Below are positions 32,916-43,460 of a stretch of DNA of 64,000 bases, in pieces. Below the pieces are notes generated by a model. It ran no database searches, had not been told where the DNA came from, and was given only the letters and a program-made list of their open reading frames with translations. A program made the position numbers and the translations under genes. Within the stretch, counting starts at the first letter, position 1. Every line of letters begins with the position of its first letter. Source of the DNA: Pseudevernia furfuracea (taxonomy: Eukaryota > Ascomycota > Lecanoromycetes > Lecanorales > Parmeliaceae); NCBI GenBank assembly GCA_022315425.1, contig JAIUPT010000038.1:2409501-2473500 (forward strand), read 5' to 3'.

Positions 32916-34920
32916 TCATTCCAGGGCTGGAGCGGCACTAGATACGTCATGACTTGAGGCAGCCAGCTGAGAGCATTGGTCCGGGTGCCCGGAAGCTTGG
33001 GCCGTCGGGGCTGGCAGTGGAGAAAGGGGAGAACTTGCGATCACGGGCTGTGGCTGAAATTCCCGTATAGAGGAACCTAGGTCATTCCGAGCCTCCAAAG
33101 ACTGCACCACATATCTCGGTTCTGGCAACGGAGCTGAGTTTTCTGGGGCTAGCTGACTAGGGTCTGAACTCGAATTTTGCCGTACATCGACCCGAGCCTG
33201 GCTAGCCTCCAAAAGACATTCGCAATCTCGCTCACACTGATCAGTGATTTGCATCGCATAATCATGTGATGTATTGATCCAAGGCATTGATTGGAAACCG
33301 CCTGATGAGCTCGGCTGAAGAGATGAGAGCGAAACCCCCACGCCATTGGTTTCTTGTCGAGCCATAATGAGACGTTTCTTTCTTTGCTGCTCCAGAAGCA
33401 TGAGTTGCATTTGATAGTCTTGCAATGCATGATTCCCGGATGGTGGATGATTCCCGGATGGGAAGGTGGGAGTGGCCATAGCCATGTTATGGGAAGGTTG
33501 CGATGAAGACTGTCCCAGAGTATCCTGCTCTTGCCGAGCCCTAAGAAGGCGTTTCTTGTTGTGCTGCTCCAGAAGCATGAGTTGCATTTGATAATCTTGC
33601 AGCACATAATGCGGCCGGGAAATATTGAGACAGGCCAAGGAGGTATCGCATAGCGAGCCGGTTTCAATGCATGAGTTGCAGTCTCCAGAATACCTATTTC
33701 CAGCATCTCCTCTTTCGCATTGCCTGTTCATTGTACGGCAGGCATCACAATCCTGCATTAGGTCAGCACATAGCCAATCATAGAGTTCATTGTATGTACC
33801 CTAGTTAGTGGATACCATTCAGTTCTTCCCCTGAAATCTGCTGCGTTATTGCTCTCCGTTTCCCACTCCATTCTTGTCTGGCTGATGTCCCCCTCGTCAT
33901 CGAGGTCTATTTCTTGATCAGCTTGTCTTCGGAGCCGGCATCCCTGTGGAGTCGGCTTCGCTTGTCCGAAGTCCTCCCCCAGCGCATCGATCCAGGTTTG
34001 GATAGGATTTTTGAGACGCAGTATACGAGTTTTCCCTTCGTGTGACACTCGCATATGTCGAAGGTGTGTATGCCAATCGAGATGTGCGAGTGCTCGTAGG
34101 CTCGGATTTAGTTGACCGATGAGTACATGGAAAGTGGCTGAATTTTGCTGAGTGGGAAGATAGTCTCTAGTATGTGCTGGTGTCTGGTTGATCTGAAGGC
34201 GGTCAGATCAGCGGAATGAAGTACAGAGAAACTCGATGGCTTACCTGCACGTCACGCAACATAGCTGTAGCCATTTTCCGTTCTCCAAAAAATCGATTGA
34301 ATAGATCCCTCCATTCAAAAGACAGCTCATGCTTACTGAGGTCGATGTTCAGAGCTGGTAGGGCACAGTCGCTCACACTTCCCCGCACTTGGACTACGAA
34401 CATGCCACTAGGACTTTCGAATAAGCGGATTCTTGATCCAGGTACAGATTTGTCTGCTTCTCCCAGTCTACCTGGTCCCGCTTCATCTCGTAGATCCCGG
34501 AGCCATCGGCGCGAATTTTTTATTAAGTGTGGAGAAAACACAGCTCTGCCTGGGTATCTTGGTTGTATTTTGCTGAAGATCAATTTGCAGTTGAAGTGGT
34601 AGACCTTCATCTGGTTTGGTGGCTTGTAGAGCATAGGTACTATACGGTGGAGACCCACGTCAATCACTCTGCCTTCGTGTTGGCAGTAATGCACATAAGG
34701 GCTTACCGGTATCTACGTGTATCCAGGTCTTGGGTAGATGCTCAGTACGAAACATGTCTTCAATCTCTTCCTTGAATTGCCTAGAGACATGTCGCACGGT
34801 AGTCCACAGATATGTGAGCTCGTCCGGGCTTTTGCGATGGCGGAAGTTTTGGGTGGTCATACTCCAGACTTCTGGAGGGAAGTGCAGACGAGAGGGCAAT
34901 GCTGGGATTGCGGTAGCCAT
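32916..34920 (-). CDS. Fungal F-box-like protein with Zn2Cys6-like cluster and duplicated motif
   Basis: Four exons: 34920-34707, 34666-34245, 34192-33800, 33752-32916; 621 residues. The N-terminal part (LHFPPEVWSM, WTTVRHVSRQFKEEIEDMF, HLPKTWIHVD) matches a common ascomycete F-box-like family. Exon 4 opens with C-x2-C-x6-C-x12-C-x2-C-x6-C (Cys 345, 348, 355, 368, 371, 378), the spacing of a Zn2Cys6 cluster but in the middle of the protein and split from its upstream part by an intron. Two copies of the LQDYQMQLMLLEQ...KKRL..ARQE motif follow (394-420, 452-477), a short motif seen in many fungal hypothetical proteins. The tail is Gln/Pro/Ser-rich and low complexity. Intron 1 would be only 40 nt and is the weakest join. 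Whether these are one gene or two needs transcripts; function unknown. Confidence 0.65.
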
Positions 34921-35830
34921 TTTTGGTATGAATCTAGAGTATGTGAGAGATGAAGCGCAATGTGAATGGTGCGTAGAGGAATATATGTTTGGAGGTTAAA
35001 AGGAAAGGGAAGGAGGATCGGAGTCAGGTGGCAGCGAGGCAGCCCCGCAGCTGTAGCCTTGCTCCGCCTAGTACCCCAGGAATTGCAAGATTATGCGACC
35101 CTGAAGAGACTCAATGTTGCTCGCAAGCACCTTTGATAGATCTTGTTCTTGATTTTGGCCTTTGTGAATGGAGAAAGGGTTAGAGTAAACAGTGGGCATC
35201 GTTGCTAAGTATTTCTCTTCCGCTACAACACATTAATTTAGCTGGCAAACATGAGAAGAAAGGTACGTTACGTTACATCAACGTATTGTAATGTGCGTAT
35301 TACTCAGCGCTAACTTCTAGACCGAGCTGTTCTGACTTCGGCTCCACTTGCCTTCGCCAGGAACCGTGTTTTCTTCCTCTGGAATATTTCGAGACACGGT
35401 TACCGTATACATTACCATTGCAGAACACACCCTGGTCTGCCGCATAAAGAAATTGGGCTCAGAATAGGGCAAGATACAGTAGCTGGGCTGTCCACGCTGA
35501 TCGAGAAAGGACAGAGGCCATGCAGAATGCTGCCATTCCTCTCGCTGCTCCCTCCTTTCTACTGAAGGAAGTAGATGCAGATTGACAAGTTTTTCGCGCT
35601 CGAGATCTTTCACTGATGAGACATGGGATAAGCGGAACAGCAAGCAAGCAAGCAAGCAAGAAGGAGAAGTCTACGTGGTCGATTTCAGAAAAGCGAAGCT
35701 CTAGTCTTGTCGCAATGATTTTGTCACAATCTGAGACACCGTGAAACCCTCCAGCCGCAAAAGCGATGGCGGCTTTGTGTCAATGTATGCATGCGCAACT
35801 AGAGACATCCTTCCACATTTCTGTTGATCT
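34921..35830. other. Intergenic
   Basis: No supportable gene. A (CAAG)n run lies at about 35640-35660. Short minus-strand frames at 35317-35659 lack recognisable features. Confidence 0.4.
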
Positions 35831-36516
35831 TTGTATAAAGCAACCTGGGAGCTCGAGATTTCCATAAAGTTCGTGCTTGTGCAGCAAGAATTGGGTATCA
35901 CCTACCTAACAGCCTCAATATGGCACACCCTCTTATTCAAATTTGTAAGATGGGCTTTATTCTGTTTCTTCCTCGTTCATGGCGCAGTCGCCAACCCGAA
36001 TCTACTTCAGGCCCATCCACCGCTATGCGATAAAGACCCCTTTGAAACCCCAAAGCTTGAAGGTTGCTACCAGGCCATGTTCTGGATCCCATATTTCAAC
36101 CCACCTGCAAAAGATTGGTCAGACACCAGGGCGTTCCGTGTTTTTGCAGAGCCACAGCACATCGACCCATCATTCAATGCAGTCAAGAATCCTTATGCTC
36201 CGACTGCTATTATGCAACTACCTAAAATCTGGAAATTTGGTATGTCGATCCGCATCCGCAGTCTCCCAAAGTTTGTTTCAAGATTGCCCCTGTGGTTTTT
36301 CATCCTGGCATCAGCAGCTTTGAGCTGAATGGGTCTTTTGCAGGCTCATGCCAAATAGCCTTGGTAGTCCAGCCCTACGGTCAGCCTCCGCATGTCAAAT
36401 CTGTATTCAGGGAGAAGTGGTCAGATGTCGTCAACCAGGTGCTGAGGCTTCGGCCTTGCCTCCAGCCCAAGAGAGGATTAGATCAGAAACCGCACGGAGT
36501 TTATACACCTTTTTAA
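35831..36516 (+). CDS. Small putative secreted protein, uncharacterised ascomycete family
   Basis: Two exons, 35831-36239 and 36344-36516 (104-nt intron, GTATGT...TTTGCAG), 193 residues. A hydrophobic stretch (WALFCFFLVHGAVA) precedes the mature-looking part, suggesting a signal peptide, but the ATG used leaves ~40 residues before it; the true start or a missed 5' exon is uncertain. The body has GCYQAMFWIPYFNPP, FRVFAEPQHIDPSF, PYAPTAIMQLPKIWKFGSCQIAL across the splice site and two visible Cys, a pattern I associate with small uncharacterised proteins of plant-associated ascomycetes. An effector-like role is only inference. Confidence 0.65.
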
Positions 36517-37392
36517 TCAGTAAATCACCATCAGATTGATATGTCTATCAACGAGCTGACGAGAATCAGTCACCCAGAGCCGCCCGGCAGGATTTTATAT
36601 GTATACGACTGACTCGCGTTTCAACACTGAGACGATGACGGGTTATATGGCTAATGGGAAGGTGATAAAGCCGCCCAACGTACCAGAATCCCTGGGTGTC
36701 TCTCCGAGTAATGGCACCTTTTCTGGCTTGAGCTTCGACCTGTTGACCTCGTCGAACGAGACTTTGTCAAATCCTATGCTCGATCTGCTTTCGATATCGT
36801 GACCCCCGAAAAAACCAGTCTAGACTTCGGAAAAAGCCCAAAGGTAAAGAATTCGCCGCCCACGGGACAGACTATCGATTGCGATTCCTGAGCAGCAAAT
36901 GCGCAAATGATAGCATTGACGCTCAAAGTTATCATCAACTGTTTTGTTGCATCATTTGCAGTCTACAGCGAGCTGGTTCGACCAATCAGGCTGCTGAGCG
37001 GCACGTGTACAGCGCCTGGATGTCCAGGAGTACCTGTGTCTACGATGAGTACGGCGATCGAACATACAATTGGTAGGATAATGGAGCGATCGATGTCCAG
37101 TCAAGTGCAGCAAAGAGGTGGCACGTTACAGTCCTGGGAGCCTGATCGTCACGGGCTCTCGGGTACGGCGCTAGGCTGAGGCTGTTGAGACTAAATACGT
37201 TCTATGTTGAAGGGGGGTGAGAGACGCTAGAGGGAGGATATATGTAATAGGAACTGTGGAAAGTATCGCGACAAAGCAAGAGTTTCCTCGCGATTCTCAT
37301 CTTGATTATTACAGGCGTCCAGAGTACCACGATTCTAGGATTTCGTTCAGCATACCTTCTAGTCATCCATATGTCCAAGCAAGTATCATGAG
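36517..37392. other. Intergenic, one unexplained short ORF
   Basis: A 67-codon plus-strand frame at 36599-36802 (FSGLSFDLLTSSNETLSNPM) looks protein-like but has no partner exon that I can find. Otherwise empty. Confidence 0.35.
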
Positions 37393-38340
37393 TCATGACA
37401 GTAACGCCCTCGGACGGAAATCCAAAGAAAGCAAAATCTCAGAAGCGCCCCAACTATCAGCTGTATCCGAATCACCGATACTGGTACAGTCAGCCGGACC
37501 TAGCCATGGCCCCAGTCTCTCGTCCATCTCCTTGATATAGTCCTCTCGCTGCTCCTCAATGCCCAAAGTATATGATAGCGTATGTCCCTCGTCATCTTCA
37601 ATATCATACGATCTCAGTCGTACCGTAATTCTTATCCTCTCAAAGCCCAAAAAGGTCCTCAGCAGACTCACCATCTGCTCTGTGAGGTCCCATGCTTGCA
37701 GGTCCAAATGACAGACTTTGCGATGGTCATCATCACCACCGAATTGACGCAATAAGCTCTTTGTTTGTGGCGAGATATCGTGCTTCCAAGGAAAGCCTTC
37801 CGCAATTCTGATGTCCGGCATGGAGATATAGATGTTCTGAATCTTAGCAAGTGTAGTGGAAGGTGGGATAGAGATGGGATACTGGGGTGGCAGGTGGATC
37901 GCGCGGATATGATAGATGCCGTACTTGTATAGAAGTGGTGTTGCCTGCATGTTGATTGAGCGACAGACGCGGAGGACTTCGAAGCTCGAGGCGAAGACGA
38001 GGTAGGTGTAGATCTCTTCGCGGAGTTCGAAGGGGAGAGAGACAATGTACGTAGGCTTGTGTATGTTGCGGTGGCCTGTCCGCACTTCGTATCGCCCATG
38101 CTTTGGATGGGTGGCAGGGAGTTCCGGATATCCTGTTAGAGCTAAAAGATTGCCAGAGGTAAGTTGGTCCTTGAGCGAAGATGGAAGGCTCTGGGGGGGA
38201 TTTGCCAGGCTGACGAGCGAGTCGTTGTTGCCAGGGTTGAGAGTCTGCACCAAGGACATTATGGAGATATCTCTCAAGCCACTGGCTTTGTGGTGTTTTA
38301 AGCGCTGATAACGCTGTTCAGAAAAGTTCCCCAGTCCCAA
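37393..38340 (-). CDS. F-box-like protein
   Basis: Single-exon frame, 315 residues. An F-box-like segment (IVSLPFELREEIYTYLVF...FEVLRVCRSINMQATPLLY, ~100-140) follows the ascomycete pattern LPxELRxxIYxYL. Downstream (IRAIHLPPQYPISIPPSTTLAKIQNIYISMPD and HLDLQAWDLTEQMVSLLRTF) is typical of fungal proteins with an N-terminal F-box-like motif and a beta-rich body. Such proteins may act as SCF ubiquitin-ligase adaptors, but most are uncharacterised. The start could also be Met28 (MSLVQTLNPGN). No partner is visible in the neighbourhood. Confidence 0.75.
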   Translation of the reverse strand: MGLGNFSEQRYQRLKHHKASGLRDISIMSLVQTLNPGNNDSLVSLANPPQSLPSSLKDQLTSGNLLALTGYPELPATHPKHGRYEVRTGHRNIHKPTYIVSLPFELREEIYTYLVFASSFEVLRVCRSINMQATPLLYKYGIYHIRAIHLPPQYPISIPPSTTLAKIQNIYISMPDIRIAEGFPWKHDISPQTKSLLRQFGGDDDHRKVCHLDLQAWDLTEQMVSLLRTFLGFERIRITVRLRSYDIEDDEGHTLSYTLGIEEQREDYIKEMDERLGPWLGPADCTSIGDSDTADSWGASEILLSLDFRPRALLS

Positions 38341-39367
38341 ATTCTCGCGAAGATAAAGTCAATCACCTTGATCCCTCTTGAGTAAAGCAACGAATAAAGA
38401 CATGTTACAATGTCGGAGACTGATGAAGCAGGTGCTGGCTGAGGACTCCTTGTATGAACGAAACAATGGCTACAGGATGTTTCTTGAGTCGGCCTTCGGT
38501 CTCCTAATAGAGTTCTTGCCGAACCTGTCGGACACTTAATAGTGGGGCCGCGGTTAGGGTTCGGTTAAGCCTCAACAGCCCTATGCTTGGACGCCTACAC
38601 CCGATAGTAACGCTGGATCATTATGACAGCATCGCCAGTCTGATCATCGACATCGATAGCAGAAAGACCGGATTCATACAATCCAAAGCAGTCTTTGGAC
38701 GAAATCACCTTATCAGCAATTGGATCCATGAGTTGCTCAATACATGAATGAAGATAGAAGAGGGGAGATGAAGAGATATCTGCGAGTTGGAATGCGGATT
38801 CTACTTTGCTGTGGATGTCATGTACAATTACTGACACCTCGGCAATGAGGCTGCAGGATGGTGTCATAGCTTTTTAGTAAAGCGCTAATTCTAACAACGC
38901 AAGAGGCTAGAGGCATAACCCTGAACCGCATGTATAGTATTGAAGTAAAGACGCAATCGGAAGTACTTCAAGTGAGACACGCTACTACTTGGCTGGCAAT
39001 ATCTATAAAAAATGTCTATTGGCGTACCTCTCTTCTCGGCTCTCAAGCCCTTAGGATGTTACGAGCTAACAGAGCGTTAAGTCGTCCAATGCCCTTGGGT
39101 GAAAGCGACAACGAATGAAGAGACATAGAAATCCAGTGTAAATTGCTGTACAGCTCAATTTGCTGAAAGTCTGATCGCTCAAAATCACTTTTCGATCGAA
39201 GTCTACTCCTATTGTCATTCAAAGTCTATTGTCATCAAATTCACCAACCGCTAGAGCCTCTCGCTTGCTTGAAAATGCTCGCACATTCCTCTTTTATCCT
39301 CTGTCGCCACGTCCAAGGTAGCACATACTACAACATCCCACAGAATGATGATTTCTCGGCGCTCGTG
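38341..39367. other. Intergenic
   Basis: A 90-codon minus-strand frame at 38595-38867 has no recognisable motif. No other gene seen. Confidence 0.35.
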
Positions 39368-40540
39368 CTATGCAGCGGTGATATTTGTCGCGCTCGCAGG
39401 TTGCTGAAGCAGAATCATCGGCCCAGCAACAACACTTTCAAGAGTAGGCGCCCCGGGCTCATCGGCAATCACGACTAAGATTATGCCCTGGCTGTCGAAC
39501 GCTGCCGGAATGACTGACGAGGTCGTCTTCGTGTCGAATGGCATGGTGATGTTGTTCACCCCATGGAAAAAGACGGCATAGTAAGGTTTCCCAGTCTCGT
39601 AGTTCGGTATAAGGGTTTCATTGTTGTATCTGTTTTCCTTGTACACAAACGTTATGGGCGATCCTGGGTGGCCGGTGGAGGTGGAGCCATTGTAGCTCAA
39701 CTGTGGCAGCTTCTGCGAAGGGTATGGGTAGGGAGGGTTCTGGGAAGGACAACTTCCAGGGATGATGAAGTCGGCTAGGGTGATATAGAGGATCTGGTTT
39801 GCGTAGGCGAAAGAGGTGTCTGCAGGACCTGCGAATGGATCAAGACCCCAAACGTCGATGAGAGCCCAGACCTGGCACAAGATAAGCGGAAGGGGCAATG
39901 AGTTCCACATGATCCACGGACTCACCTCATGTCGCGTTTCAGTCTGCCCAACTGCTACGAGGGCCCCTATGGTCGAAAGCGCCTTCGCCTGCTGCGCTAA
40001 TCCCGTCAAGAACGCCATGCTGGAGACCTCAATTATGTTCTGCAAGGCTAGAAACTCTAGGGCATTGCTAAAGCCATACTCATACTTGCAAGCGCCCGGC
40101 TTAATGGAAGCGGACGAGATCGAATCTTGAAAAATGCGGAGATGTCCAGCTTCATTGTCGCGAATCTCGGTGATCCTCTGATAGGTTGTGTTGGGGAGTC
40201 CGAGGTCTGTGAAGGCTGATTGATTGAACGCTTCTACGCCTTGTTGATAGAAGCTGTAAACGGCCCATTCCGCGCTGAGTAGGTTTTGGAAAAGTACATC
40301 GTCTTCTCCTACAAGCCCAGTGGTGGTTGCTGGAATTGGAGCTGTCATGTTCGCCGGGAACAGTGGGGCTTTTTGGGTGTAGTCACTGTATAGCAAAGAC
40401 TCTCCAGGAATTGGGCCACATTCTTGATCACTCAGACAGCTTTTTGATACATCACGACGAACAGGGTTCGCGGAAAGGGCAGTCACAAGACCCAAGAGAA
40501 TTAAGAGAGTCTTTGAGTATTGCATAGCGAGCAAGTACAC
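39368..40540 (-). CDS. Rds1-like ferritin-fold stress protein, secreted
   Basis: Two exons: 40540-39926 and 39871-39368. The 54-nt intron (GTGAGT...CCAG) is a multiple of three without a stop, so the unspliced frame also reads through; splicing gives the family-typical ETRHEVWALIDVWGLDPFAGP and 372 residues. A signal peptide (KTLLILLGLVTALSANP) is followed by the Rds1/ferritin-like helices: FQNLLSAEWAVYSFYQQGVEAF, ITEIRDNEAGHLRIF (Glu and His in ferritin-like positions) and GALVAVGQTETRHE (Glu/His). The C-terminal half is beta-rich (SPITFVYKENRYNNETL). S. pombe rds1 is linked to stress and nutrient responses; the exact role is unknown. The start is Met1 (40540) or Met6 (40525). Confidence 0.88.
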   Translation of the reverse strand: MYLLAMQYSKTLLILLGLVTALSANPVRRDVSKSCLSDQECGPIPGESLLYSDYTQKAPLFPANMTAPIPATTTGLVGEDDVLFQNLLSAEWAVYSFYQQGVEAFNQSAFTDLGLPNTTYQRITEIRDNEAGHLRIFQDSISSASIKPGACKYEYGFSNALEFLALQNIIEVSSMAFLTGLAQQAKALSTIGALVAVGQTETRHEVSPWIMWNSLPLPLILCQVWALIDVWGLDPFAGPADTSFAYANQILYITLADFIIPGSCPSQNPPYPYPSQKLPQLSYNGSTSTGHPGSPITFVYKENRYNNETLIPNYETGKPYYAVFFHGVNNITMPFDTKTTSSVIPAAFDSQGIILVVIADEPGAPTLESVVAGPMILLQQPASATNITAA

Positions 40541-41220
40541 GCTTTCAGAATGTCAAAGAAGACTGGTCAAAGGTGTCATAGATAGTATGCAAACGCAGAT
40601 ACAGTGAGAGTTTGTACCGCGGATATTCCTTAGTTATATAGAGATTGAGAGAAGGGCTGATCATATCACTATGACACCATAATCACGGATCACACGTTGA
40701 GCGAGATTTGGTTATCCCTAATGAAAGGTAGGAGCTCGCACAGAGAAAACTGACTCAGCACGCGCGCGCAGGTGCGTCCATGCTACGAGTAGCAACTTGT
40801 GGGAGTGCGCATAGCATTCCATATTTGTGTGGGGATGGAAGAGCCTGGTGCGTAGGACAAGACCTATTTCTGCAACCGTTACGTTTGTGCTGCGTAAGGA
40901 TATGCATGGCAATCTTTTCAGGATTTAGAGGTTTTTCTTAGAAAGCAAACATGTAGAGCTGAGTCTGAAGGTTAAGTACCTTATGTAGCGTACGAGCTGG
41001 TGCCTGGAAACGGAGATCGGTATCTGTTGCGGGGACAGGCTACGCCGCGGAAATTAGGGCTTAAAACTTTTAACTATTCCGACTACCCTCTGGAGCACAT
41101 AAATCGCTTGCCGAGAATCAAGCGGGGCAATTACTCGAACCAGTGGGACTGAGGGTTAGTGGACGGCCACATCACGTCGTCACGTGCTCTCGCGGCTGGT
41201 CCATCTGTAGCCATAGAAAG
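40541..41220. other. Intergenic with a dispersed repeat copy
   Basis: Presumed promoters of the divergent neighbours. It contains one copy of a ~60-bp repeat (41131-41195) found again at 50658-50731. Confidence 0.45.
41131..41195. repeat. Dispersed ~60-bp repeat, copy 1
   Basis: Nearly identical to 50658-50731 except for small changes and a ~9-10 bp gap. It runs from TTACTCGAACCAGTG to CACGTGCTCTCGCGG. Confidence 0.85.
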
Positions 41221-41815
41221 ATGGATCCAGTATTTGCTGAGTCTTCCGATGAGCAACTGATAACAGAATGGATTTCTGACAGAAAGGCTGCATTTCTTAT
41301 AACAACATATCAGACCTGTGTCAATACCGATATCGAGGATGTTTTGTGGGAGTCGAAAGGACGTTTCAAGAAATTCCAATACCGGGTGTCTTCAGTCTCA
41401 CCCTTCAGCAAATTTCCGTATGTTCGGCCGCGTAAGTTTGGCGGATCTACATACCCTTCTGTTCTAGTCATGAATCTGCAAGACTGACTTAACATCAGCT
41501 GCAAGGGCAGAACGCCGCATCCGCTTGCGCGGCGAAAAGGTCGCAGCAATCTGTGTGAGAGAAGTTAAAGTCGTGAAGTCTCCTGACGGTGAATCCACGT
41601 TCGAATTTGGCGAGAGTTTTTGGAGAGTTCATTGGGGCCTTGCCGACAAGAAAGCGAAAAGCTCCGCACCTCCTCGTATCGGGGAGTTGAGGCCTCCGGC
41701 ACCTCACCATTCGATGACAGAGAAGACTCAGGATGCGATATCTGAAAGTTTGATTCCACAGATCGCGCTCATTGAAAGAAGGCAGTCAGAGACACGTTTG
41801 CACCGTGTCGGATAA
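41221..41815 (+). CDS. Hypothetical protein
   Basis: Two exons, 41221-41431 and 41499-41815 (67-nt intron, GTAAGT...AACATCAG), 175 residues; phases agree and the junction gives FPYVRPPARAERRIRLRGEKV. The N-terminal part is DPVFAESSDEQLITEWISD; the second exon includes VREVKVVKSPDGESTFEFGESFWRV, a beta-strand-like stretch. No domain recognised, no signal peptide. The in-frame ATG at 41143 lies inside the dispersed repeat, so I prefer 41221. The coherent splicing supports a real gene. Confidence 0.55.
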
Positions 41816-43047
41816 TACAAGGCAAGGATGCGGATCGAAAACGTATGCAAAGACGCGAATGGAGGCTAGGATATGTATGCTGCCTGTTCGCGGTGATGAC
41901 TCGGTCGCGTGCTCGGTATTTTCATCTAGGAAATAATGCAATGTTCCTTGAGCGCTGGATTGATCTTAGCATCGAGTAGCGTATTGCGAAACATAGGACA
42001 TCAACAAGGCTCAACCAGAGGGATATGGCTCTCTTCTTGTTCCAACTCCGTCACAAAAGGCTAGCCACCTTTCTTCTTCTTTAACTCAGTGAGACGCGGG
42101 TTGAGATGACTCTTCGAGATCTTAGATCCAACCATCGATAGACGTTCTGTCCTCAAACACAATGCTCGCCATCGGGTGTCCTGCGCCCTCTCCTTTTTAC
42201 CCTGCTCTCCTCCACGAGTGCCTCAATCCATCTGCTTGTTCCAGATCCCAAACAGCTTAACCTCAGTTCCACCGCTCGTCGCCTCGCCCAAAGAATGCCC
42301 GGAACGGACGCCTCTCATTATTGATCACAGACGAGTTCGAGCACTCCCTTCCGTCGGCGTCCCTCGATCTCATTAAAAGCCTAGCTAAGATGGCTTCAAT
42401 GACTGATGCCACAAAGCAACACTGTGTTATATATTATTCGGACAGCATACAGCGAGCGCGTATTGTTCATCGGTAGCGAATAGCTCGATATCAAAAATCT
42501 TGATGGCTTCAGACAGCCTCCATCAGCGATGGATCTTTTCTAGCCTTCCATCAAGGACGAATTCAAGGTCAGAAACGAAGATGGAGCTTCGGCAGTGGAC
42601 GTCGATTTAAGCGAGCTTACGGAGATGAGAAGCTGAAGTTTGAGCTACGATTGACGTAGAGATCGTAAAGAGCCGTCAATTCGTCCTTCATAAGTGCGAC
42701 GGAGGTGAGGCGGCAGTGCGGCTACCATTTACTGACTTTCCGGGATACCACTTTGCTAGCTTTCTCCGCCAGAACTTTACCTCCCCCACTGAAGCTCTAA
42801 TGTGTCCGTCCGTAGTATGATGCCTGCAGCGTCTTTCAGGATGATCCACCGCCTCAACCCAACCCAGTAGTCGTTATGAAAATATCCAAATAGTATTGAA
42901 CTTTGATATTGCTGCGTCAAAGCATGAGGCAGTGGGCATAAAGTAGGTCTAGAGTGAAGACTAAACATATATCGTAACTTCATAGATCGTAGGTGATTCG
43001 GGATCGATCTGTCGTATATAAAAATAGAGCCCCTATACAAGAGTGTC
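41816..43047. other. Intergenic, no gene seen
   Basis: 1.2 kb without convincing coding sequence on either strand. Confidence 0.4.
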
Positions 43048-43460
43048 TTAAAAGCGTAAACGATCATGTCCCCTCAGCATCTCAGCGTCCGTATCCGACT
43101 CAGCGACGTCTCGAGACTCGTGGTCGAGATCCACATAATGATAAACCCAATACGACGCAAACACGAAAACCGCACCAGCGAAGGCTGTAGTCGCCAAGTA
43201 AACCACTGCTACCTGAAGCACTGTCAGTAAAGCAGCACCGAAAACGCGTGCAACGCTCACATTGGAAGCCGTATTCCACTTGTCCCTTCTAATAAGCGGC
43301 GTACACACAAAGAGCGTCAATCCTGCCAGATAGAAGCAGACAGAATAGGACAAGAACATCGACGGGCACTGCCATATGAAGACCATTTTCCACCTCGGTC
43401 TCCACTCCCCGATCGAATCGCCGTCGCATTCCGACGGGTCAGCACCCGTGCGCGATCCAC
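43048..43460 (-). CDS. C-terminal part of a fungal membrane protein
   Basis: Reads MVFIWQCPSMFLSYSVCF, FLAGLTLFVCTPLIRR-like segments and, after removing a 48-nt intron (43213-43260, GTGAGC...CTTCAG, with CTGAC branch), NTASNVAVVYLATTAFAGAV and YWVYHYVDLDHE: three hydrophobic segments and an acidic tail. The pattern recalls an uncharacterised ascomycete multi-pass protein. The frame runs without a stop straight into the patatin relic upstream, so either the two are fused or the original 5' exons of this gene are gone. The kept intron suggests a formerly or still expressed gene. Start unresolved. Confidence 0.45.
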
